From NCBI GenBank assembly GCA_030747475.1, contig JASLKO010000173.1:1-5369 (forward strand): a stretch of DNA of 5,369 bases. Direction: 5' to 3'. Position numbers and translations under genes: made by a program. The notes beneath the pieces are model-generated. The model was not told where the DNA came from and made no database searches. It was given only the letters and a program-made list of their open reading frames with translations. The stretch comes from Candidatus Thalassarchaeaceae archaeon (lineage in GTDB: Archaea; Thermoplasmatota; Poseidoniia; Poseidoniales; Thalassarchaeaceae). Each line of letters begins with the position of its first letter. The first letter of the stretch is position 1. Positions 1 through 5,369 of the stretch are shown here, in pieces.

Positions 1-3000
1 GACACTGTGACGTCAACCAATCCAATGTTGGCCGATACTGATGGTGACGGTCTAAACGATTCGTATGAAGCATTGATTCTTTTGACTGACCCCACAGATA
101 TCGACACGGACAGTGACGGCATCAACGATGGAGTGGAAGTGAATGGGTTGTATGGGAATCCGGCACAAGCCAGTGATCCACGTGACAACAACACGGATGA
201 CGATTTACTCGATGATGGGGATGAAGACAAGAATGGCAATGGTGTGATTGATGCCAATGAAACCGACCCTACTCGAAGAGAAGATGCCGGCGATTTCGAT
301 AATGATGGTATTGAAAATTGGGAGGAGAACCTTTCATGCACACTTTGGGATGTCTATGATACGGACTTCGGTGGTATCGGAGATGGCGATGAACGAAATT
401 GGTCGCATGGTACTGATCCCTGCGATTCAATGATCGATTATTCTACACTAATTTCGGGATACAATTCAGCACTTCAAAGATTAACATTGGCGAATGTCAC
501 AGGTTTCAATCCCAGTGGAGGCACTGGATTTTACAATGATTCAAGCGGGCAACATACATCTTTCGCGTATTCGGGTATTCAATCAAACAATCTGTTAGGG
601 GTGGCCTTGGCACCACCTGCTGGCACAACGGATGCCGTCAATCGAAACGGATCGTTCTGTCACTATGATGCCATCCAAACCGGTACGATTGGGACCACTC
701 AGCGTCATTGTGATGATGACTTTGAAGATTCTGATGGCGATGGTCTTGCAGATTGGCAAGAATTGATGGGGACATTCGGATTTACTTCACTCCCGACCGC
801 AGTCGATTCTGATGGTGACGGTGTCAATGATTACGATGAGGTCATGGGTGGTACAGACCCAATGGAGCCCTGTGACAATAACATGGATTCTGATCAAGAT
901 TTATTGAATGATTATTTCGAAAATAATACGGGTTGCGCACTGGATTTCATCCCTGGAATCATTGGCAATGGAAGTTTAGACACCTACACAACCGATTACC
1001 TGAATCCTGATTCAGATGCAGGTGGTGTGTGGGATGGCCAAGAATATCTAGATGGCACCAATCCACAGAACAATCCAGGAGATGACCAGAATCCCATCGA
1101 TACCGATGGTGATGGAATCCCTGACAGTGTTGAGAACAATACTGGAACGGATTGGCGTGATCCCGATACTGATGGTGGAGGGATGATTGACGGCGAAGAA
1201 TGTCCACCTCCAATGTGGATTTTCAACTGCATTGGTGGGAATTTCAACCCATGGGACCCAACAGATGACGTGATTCAGAATGAAATCGTGTTCTATGCAA
1301 ACAATTCAACGTTCGGTGTCGATCTGGACCTAGATCGGTTCTGGCGTGTGCATACCTATGATGCATACACTGGTGCCGCTTATGGTAAAAATGCGTCCAC
1401 ACAAATTTGGACTCCAATGACTCAAGGTTTCACCGATGATCAATGGATTGCAAACGACACTTACCACAATTCAACGGAAAGTTGGGCGATTTCATTTATC
1501 AATCCGATATTGAATGCGAATGTTCCGCACCCATATGCGACGACTGGTGTGATGGGGTGGGCAGATACCTTGGCCAATTTGAGCCATGGAAATATTACAC
1601 ATGACATCAAATCAGAAGATGGAGGTGTAGTTGGTTTATTCGCAGATGCTCCAGAAATTTGGTATGATCCAAGCGAGCTTGCCAATTCAATTCCTTACGC
1701 GAGCGCAGGGAACTACGCTCTAGATTTACCGAGTGAATTTACAGATATGTCACATCCTTATTCCGAGGTGATGAACATTACATTTGCAGTCATCAATGAA
1801 GCTGGTGCAGTGAGTGCTTACGACAAAGCAGTCGCATTGCAAGAGTATCTGTTGAATGGAAACGCGACAACCGAATATTTGCGCAACTATGATGGGAGCG
1901 CATTGCCTCTTGGTGAGGATTTATCTTATCATCTGATTGTGGCAGCCAAAGAAGGTCGATGTACAGAATTCTCAACCGCATACACCACCATGCTCCGTCT
2001 TGCAGGTCTGCCTGCACGAAAGGTCACTGGATATCATGGCGGGTATTGGAATGGAGAAGGTTACACCGTTGCCGGCGTACACTCGGATTCTTGGTCTGAA
2101 GTCCATCTGCAAGCCAACCCTGCAGGCAATTCATTTGACATGGGCTGGCTTCCATTCGACCCTTGTCCTGCTGCAGCACCAACACAAATTGTGAATGAAA
2201 CTTGGACACCATTGACCGTTCATCGCAATCACACAACAGGCGATATTTGGTTGAATGGAACATTGGAATTCACAGATAACAATACGGCGATTGAAAACCA
2301 TACTGTGCGCCTATACCTCATGCCTCCAAGCGACGCTTCGAGCAATCCAAGTCTTGGGGCAACAGGGGCACGACAACTTGGCAGTGTCCTTACGGGGTCG
2401 ATTGGAAACTTTAGTCTCCGGGGCATACCTGCGGAAATCATTGAACCAGGATATGGTTCGCTTGTTGTCGAGGTCGCCCAATCTGGTTATGTTGAACTGG
2501 CCTACAAGACCTTCGCGTGGACAATCAATGTAACGGATAGTCTCAATATCACTCAAGATACACCCTCGTTGCCCGGTGAGCCAATCGTTGGAGCCGGTAC
2601 CACGACGCTGGTTTCTGGACATGTACATTGGGAAAATATCCCATTCGTCGACCCAAGTCAAGTGGGTTCACTCGTCCTGTTCATGAATTACACAAGTACA
2701 GTCGATGGTCCCGTATCTTTGCAAACCATTGTTGGTGAAGATGGGTATTACGAATTCAATGTGACCCTTGATGAAAATGAAGGCATCGGCTTGCTTCCTG
2801 CGATCATCGAATTCCCTGGTTGGCATGTTGACAGCCTCCACTTGGTGTCGCCACCAACTTATCACGCTATACCGGGTACATACAACCTGAATTTGAACAT
2901 CAGTGCGGCTCCCAACCTGACCGCTACATTGGAGGGTCCGGGCTTGAACAACTCTCTCCTGTCGATTGATGAGAATCTGTACATCAATGGTTCCATTCTA

Positions 3001-5369
3001 TCTAGAGGTCAATCGGTCGTACCCATGGAGGGTACACTTTGGCTTCAAATGCGAATGAATGGTTCAACTGGTCCAATGGAAAATGTCACTTCATGGGTTC
3101 TCAATGCATCGACATGGTCATCTAGCCCAGGCAACTACAGTTTGGTTTGGAATTTCTCTGCAGCCTTTGCACAGAGTCTTGATCCAGGCTTCCTAGATGC
3201 AGAATTGTTGTTTATCCCAGACGCACTTGGTGCCAGTGATATCGCAAACCTTCCGACTGGTTATGGTCTACAAACAACCATCAATATCGAGTACATTCTT
3301 GGGCCGTTCCAAAGAGGTCAAGATGCGCTGTCAAACATTGGATTGACCGATCACCGTGGAAATTACGTACTGCCTGCAAATGGCACATATGTCTCTACAT
3401 TCAATGGACTTGTAATCGCTACAAATAATTCTGTAGATGCTGAATTTGGCAGTTTGAATATCGATTGGATTCCTGACCCAAATACACCTGTTGGTGACTA
3501 TATCTGGTATACCAATTACACATCATCGACCCAGTGGTACAAATCTGCCGACAGTCAGGGTGATGTTCGAATTAAAGGTATGATTCTGATTAGTTCAACC
3601 CTTTCCGCGGATTGGGTGCATATCGGAGATACAACCTATGTCACCGGTGACATTCGAGATGATGTGACAACCAACATCATCACAGGCAATCAAACATCAC
3701 TCATCTTTGAGTTTGAATTCCCAGGAGTGGGTCCAAATGACCCAATGGGCAACCCGCCACCTCCCATCTTCATTCCAATTGGAACTGTTGCCGTGAATTC
3801 AACAACTGGACTGTACAACATGTCGTTCACAATGCCGACCAATTTCCCAGGTGGTGTGTGGGGCATCAGTGTCTCTGCTGATTTCGCGACAGGCGCACCT
3901 GTTGGTGGCTCCTATTACGAGCTTGAGGCACCTCACCAATTCGACATCGGTACGGAATCCGAAGCCGCCTTGCTACTGAATGCATCAGATATTCTTGTTG
4001 AGGTCAACAACCAATTGATCATTGAGATCGATGTCAAAGATGTTGCAGCCTTCTATTCTGCTCCACCCGCTGGACAAGAAGAGGCGCGCAACATCACAAA
4101 TGCTGCTGTTGAATTCTTCTGGGATGCCAATGGTGTCAATACGACATTGGGTACATTTGCAAGTGGTGTCAATGGGCGCGTAACACTTTCTTGGACAGTC
4201 CCTCTTGATCAGGATCCAGGTTACTACGATGTCTTTGCAATCATGTATGATGATGTATCTGATACACTGTCAACCAACAATGGTGCGAGATATCTCGGCA
4301 ATCATACCATGGCAAATGTCACGGTACAAGTGCTGAGTTCAGTCGTAATTGACCAAAGTGTCCCGGCTACAATTGTGGCCGGAACCAGTTTCCAACTTTC
4401 GGGAGCGGTGCAAGATTCCATCAACTCGTCACGTCCATTCTCAGGACCGGTCGACATCGATGTGTTCTGGCTTGACGATACAGAGGAATTGATGGCCGCC
4501 GGCCACACTACCGCAGTCAATGGTACATTCAATCTGACCGTGGATACAGACCCCAATTCAGATGGAATTGTGAGTGGGAACCACACACTGATTATCTCTG
4601 TTATCGATGGTTCAAATCCATTCTATCTTACAGCTACAGGTTCGAAAGATATCCTCATTATGGGTGTTACAGACTTTGAGCAAACAACTCCATTGTCTGG
4701 CATCGTTGTCAATCGTCTTGACACTGTCACTTTTGGTGGAGTGTTGGTCGAAACAACAGACATTCAAGAATCTGGTGCTCCGCGCGTGATTAACTTCACA
4801 TCTGTCGGGGCGCAATTCCACGATACTTGGATGCCAGGCGGTCCGACGAATGTAACTGGCAATGTTGAATTCGCATATACCATTCCATTGACACAGCCAT
4901 TGGGTCCAATTACAATCACGCTATACTACAATGGAACTTGGCACATGCTTCCTGATGCCAGTCCAATCAACACAGTCACAGTTCGTTCAGTTACGATTCT
5001 CGTGGTGGATACGGTTGTTGACAACCCAATTGCCGGTGGTGGATTCAACGTGTCGGGTACACTATTATCCGACAACAATTCTGCAATCATTCTCCGTGAC
5101 GGCACTCCGATGTTGCCCACACTCACCTTCGATATCGATGGGTGGACGAATACGTTCACTGTCGCCAATGGTACGGCCCAAGGCGATGGAACATGGTGGG
5201 CATGGGTCACATTGAATGCAGACTTCCCAAGAGGGACTCACACCATTACTGCAGAATATACACCTACGGTGAATTTCTATCAATTCAGTACGGCAAACAA
5301 TACATTTGACAGCCGTGGATATTCTGTATTGACCATTACAAACCCATTAGATTTGAATTTAGATGATCG
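1..5369 (+). CDS. Giant secreted/surface protein with TSP3-like repeats, a transglutaminase-like domain and an Ig-like array (partial at both ends)
   Basis: Frame 1 of the + strand is open from the first to the last base: 1,789 codons without a stop. The start lies upstream and the stop downstream, so signal peptide and anchor cannot be seen. Domain order is TSP3-like acidic repeats (residues about 12-423), a TgpA-like pre-catalytic region (424-640), a transglutaminase-like core (641-726) and about nine Ig-like beta modules (727-1780). The protein is acidic, with about 11 Lys against some 35 Arg and very many Asp, and carries about 59 N-X-S/T sequons by hand count, as expected for an exported archaeal glycoprotein. 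No hydrophobic stretch long enough for a membrane helix is visible. Role inferred: cell-surface adhesion or substrate binding, perhaps protein crosslinking or proteolysis through the transglutaminase fold. Origin is probably a marine group II euryarchaeon, which is an inference from composition. The reading frame is certain; the biological role is not. Confidence 0.93.
226..261 (+). other. EF-hand-like calcium loop within the TSP3 array
   Basis: Residues 76-87 read DKNGNGVIDANE. This matches the 12-residue EF-hand loop: oxygen ligands at positions 1 (D76), 3 (N78) and 5 (N80), Gly at 6 (G81), Ile at 8, D84 at 9 and the bidentate Glu at 12 (E87). It is followed directly by T-D-P. The surrounding units are the shorter TSP3 type, and no flanking EF helices are obvious, so this is best read as a variant loop of the array, not a separate EF-hand domain. 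Confidence 0.6.
427..723 (+). other. Non-repetitive insertion of about 100 residues inside the TSP3 array
   Basis: Residues 143-241 lack D-x-D-G motifs and are rich in Gly, Ser, Thr and Asn, with few charges until the acidic run D238-D240. Two cysteines, C220 and C237, close the segment and could form a disulfide-bonded loop just before the next canonical repeat at residue 243. Sequons at N-V-T, N-D-S and N-G-S suggest surface exposure. I do not recognise the fold. It may be a small beta domain inserted in the rod, or a repeat pair degraded beyond recognition. Confidence 0.5.
1270..1920 (+). other. TgpA-like pre-catalytic region before the transglutaminase core
   Basis: Residues 424-640 resemble the extracytoplasmic stretch that precedes the catalytic core in TgpA/DUF3488-type transglutaminase-like proteins. 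Two landmarks are visible. One is an aromatic motif at residues 447-458 (FWRVHTYDAYTG), comparable to the family's Y-W-R...Y-D-x-Y-x-G element. The other is a helical lead-in at 607-617 (YDKAVALQEYL), the usual helix just before the Cys motif. Between them lie beta-like segments and a LDLPSEF stretch at 574-580, reminiscent of the L-x-L-P linker in those proteins. In TgpA the region follows membrane helices; here it follows a TSP3 rod. The family assignment rests on remembered consensus, not on a profile search. Confidence 0.6.
1921..2178 (+). other. Transglutaminase-like (papain-fold) core, His position replaced by Asp
   Basis: Residues 641-726 carry the core of the transglutaminase-like superfamily, whose members use a Cys-His-Asp triad for crosslinking, amidase or protease chemistry. 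The nucleophile motif is intact: GRCTEFSTAYTTMLR (652-666) with C654, then AGLPARKVTGY (668-678), matching the family's G-x-C-x-x-F-A...G-I-P-A-R-x-V-x-G-Y. The third motif is GWLPFDP (715-721) with D720. The middle motif normally reads H-A-W-x-E-V. Here it is D696-S-W698-S-E-V701, so Asp sits at the His position and the nearest His residues are H694 and H702. The domain may therefore be inactive, or use H694 by a local shift. C722 directly follows the Asp motif (F-D-P-C), where the family usually has Thr, and could pair with another Cys. Identification of the fold is firm; activity is uncertain. Confidence 0.87.
3580..3960 (+). other. Ig-like module 5, with a proline-rich loop
   Basis: Residues 1194-1320 contain the module's first strand motif (GDTTYVTGDIRDD, 1209-1221), the turn-strand TGLYNMSF and a final FPGGVWGISVSADF. 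Between the first and second motifs sits an unusual loop at about 1241-1260 with nine prolines, including four in a row at 1252-1255. It would form an exposed, rigid protrusion between two strands and is absent from the other modules. Confidence 0.5.
4333..4665 (+). other. Ig-like module 7 (clearest copy)
   Basis: Residues 1445-1555 show the repeat pattern most cleanly: an opening strand, a VAG turn, GTSFQLSGAVQD (1461-1472), a PVDIDVFWLDD strand, AVNGTFNLTV, then GNHTLIISV and a closing strand ending at ILIMG. The order of strands and turns resembles bacterial and archaeal Ig-like or CARDB-type surface domains, and I cannot choose between these families by eye. It is a good reference copy against which to align the other modules. 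Confidence 0.55.
4666..4986 (+). other. Ig-like module 8
   Basis: Residues 1556-1662 repeat the pattern with LDTVTFGGVLVET (1573-1585), TGNVEFAYTIP and LGPITITLYYN, closing with a TVTV strand. The spacing matches modules 7 and 9. There is no Cys and no Lys. Confidence 0.5.
4987..5340 (+). other. Ig-like module 9
   Basis: Residues 1663-1780 begin with the strand VTILVVDTVV, then GFNVSGTLLSD (1681-1691), a LTFDIDGW strand, GDGTWWAWVTL and GTHTITAEYT, and close with a SVLTI strand. The next residues (NPLDLNLDD) look like the opening of a tenth copy, cut by the window end. The array therefore continues downstream. Confidence 0.5.

Larger units (their letters stand above)
34..1269 (+). repeat. 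Array of about 11 TSP3-like calcium-binding repeats
   Basis: Residues 12-423 contain repeated acidic loops of the type D-x-D-x-D-G-x-x-D. Canonical copies begin at residues 12 (DTDGDGLND), 35 (DTDSDGIND), 243 (DSDGDGLAD), 269 (DSDGDGVND) and 367 (DTDGDGIPD). Diverged copies lie near residues 66-84, 98-109, 120-131, 296-307, 337-348 and 387-400. Several are followed by a T-D-P turn, as in many microbial TSP3-like arrays. In the thrombospondin family such loops wrap around calcium ions and make a stiff rod, and the same is inferred here. The DNA copies differ at third codon positions, so this is an old protein-level repeat and not a recent tandem duplication. The array is interrupted between residues 143 and 240. 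It probably starts upstream of the window. Confidence 0.88.
2179..5340 (+). repeat. Chain of about nine diverged Ig-like beta-sandwich modules
   Basis: Residues 727-1780 break into modules of about 97-128 residues. Approximate starts are 727, 845, 969, 1097, 1194, 1321, 1445, 1556 and 1663, and a tenth begins at 1781. Three strand motifs recur in order. First is G-t-x-F-x-V-x-G-x-V-x-D/E, for example at 866, 1209, 1461, 1574 and 1681. Second is a turn plus strand such as VNGTFNLTV (module 7), TGLYNMSF (module 5), NGRVTLSW (module 6) or GDGTWWAW (module 9). Third is D-P/F-P-G then a strand, for example DPGYYDVFAIMY (6), GNHTLIISV (7), GTHTITAEY (9). Such stalks space a functional domain from the cell surface. 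The whole stretch has no cysteine and is dense in sequons. Module borders are by eye, and module 4 (1097-1193) fits worst. Confidence 0.7.

Noticed and set aside
25..27. ATG (Met9) as the true start of the gene
   Set aside because: Frame 1 is open to the window edge. There is no signal peptide after Met9, and the residues before it fit the repeat style. The start is upstream.
248..433. +2 frame ORF of 61 codons starting with Met-Met
   Set aside because: It is embedded in the TSP3-coding region. Its openness follows from the repeated GAT/GAC-rich codons of frame 1.
34..1134. DNA tandem repeat or CRISPR-like array from recurring GATGGTGACGGT-type words
   Set aside because: The words recur at irregular spacing, in frame, and vary at third codon positions. 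They reflect repeated protein motifs.
34..1200. Dockerin domain, from D-x-N/D-x-D-G loops
   Set aside because: Dockerins have two loops of about 22 residues with helices between. Here there are about eleven loops at varied spacing with T-D-P turns, which fits TSP3-like arrays better.
2311..2661. Antisense open frame of 116 codons
   Set aside because: It lies wholly over the Ig-like modules read on the + strand. Its translation has no family-like motif and mixed, unstructured composition, so it is a shadow frame.
4302..5283. Several antisense and +2/+3 frames of 60-94 codons (for example 4302-4586, 4926-5210, 4931-5215)
   Set aside because: They overlap one another and the long frame 1, which has continuous domain logic through the same bases. 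The one at 4926-5210 mirrors 4931-5215, typical of chance openness opposite a coding strand.
1..5369. Frameshift or pseudogene
   Set aside because: All 1,789 codons are sense and the domain pattern stays in one frame throughout. The His-to-Asp change is a substitution, not a frame error.

Overview
The window lies entirely inside one very large protein-coding gene. Reading the + strand from base 1 gives 1,789 consecutive codons with no stop (plus two spare bases). Neither the start nor the stop codon is in the window, so the real protein is longer at both ends. There is no intergenic DNA, RNA gene, promoter, terminator, mobile element or CRISPR array here. Residue numbers below count from base 1 of the window.

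Layout of the fragment, N- to C-terminal. (1) Residues about 12-423 hold an array of around eleven acidic, calcium-binding-type repeats resembling thrombospondin type 3 (TSP3). The array contains one EF-hand-like loop and is interrupted by a roughly 100-residue segment of unknown fold. (2) Residues about 424-640 resemble the extracellular part that precedes the catalytic domain in TgpA-type transglutaminase-like proteins. (3) Residues about 641-726 are a transglutaminase-like core. It has a clear Cys motif and a clear Asp motif, but Asp stands where the catalytic His is expected. (4) Residues about 727-1780 form a chain of about nine diverged beta-sandwich (Ig-like) modules of roughly 97-128 residues each, and a tenth starts at the window edge.

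The composition is that of a secreted or surface protein. It is strongly acidic, with only about 11 lysines in 1,789 residues. It has about 59 N-X-S/T sequons. Its ten cysteines all lie in the first 722 residues, eight of them in closely spaced pairs. My best guess for the source is a marine planktonic euryarchaeon of the Marine Group II (Poseidoniales) type, which is known for giant acidic surface proteins with TSP3-like repeats and beta-sandwich domains. This is inferred from style and composition, not from any marker gene, and a bacterium cannot be excluded.

A plausible reading is a long cell-surface stalk or fibre. A calcium-stiffened rod would present a transglutaminase-fold domain that binds, crosslinks or (if inactive) merely recognises a protein or peptide substrate. 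The Ig-like chain would space it from a C-terminal anchor outside the window.
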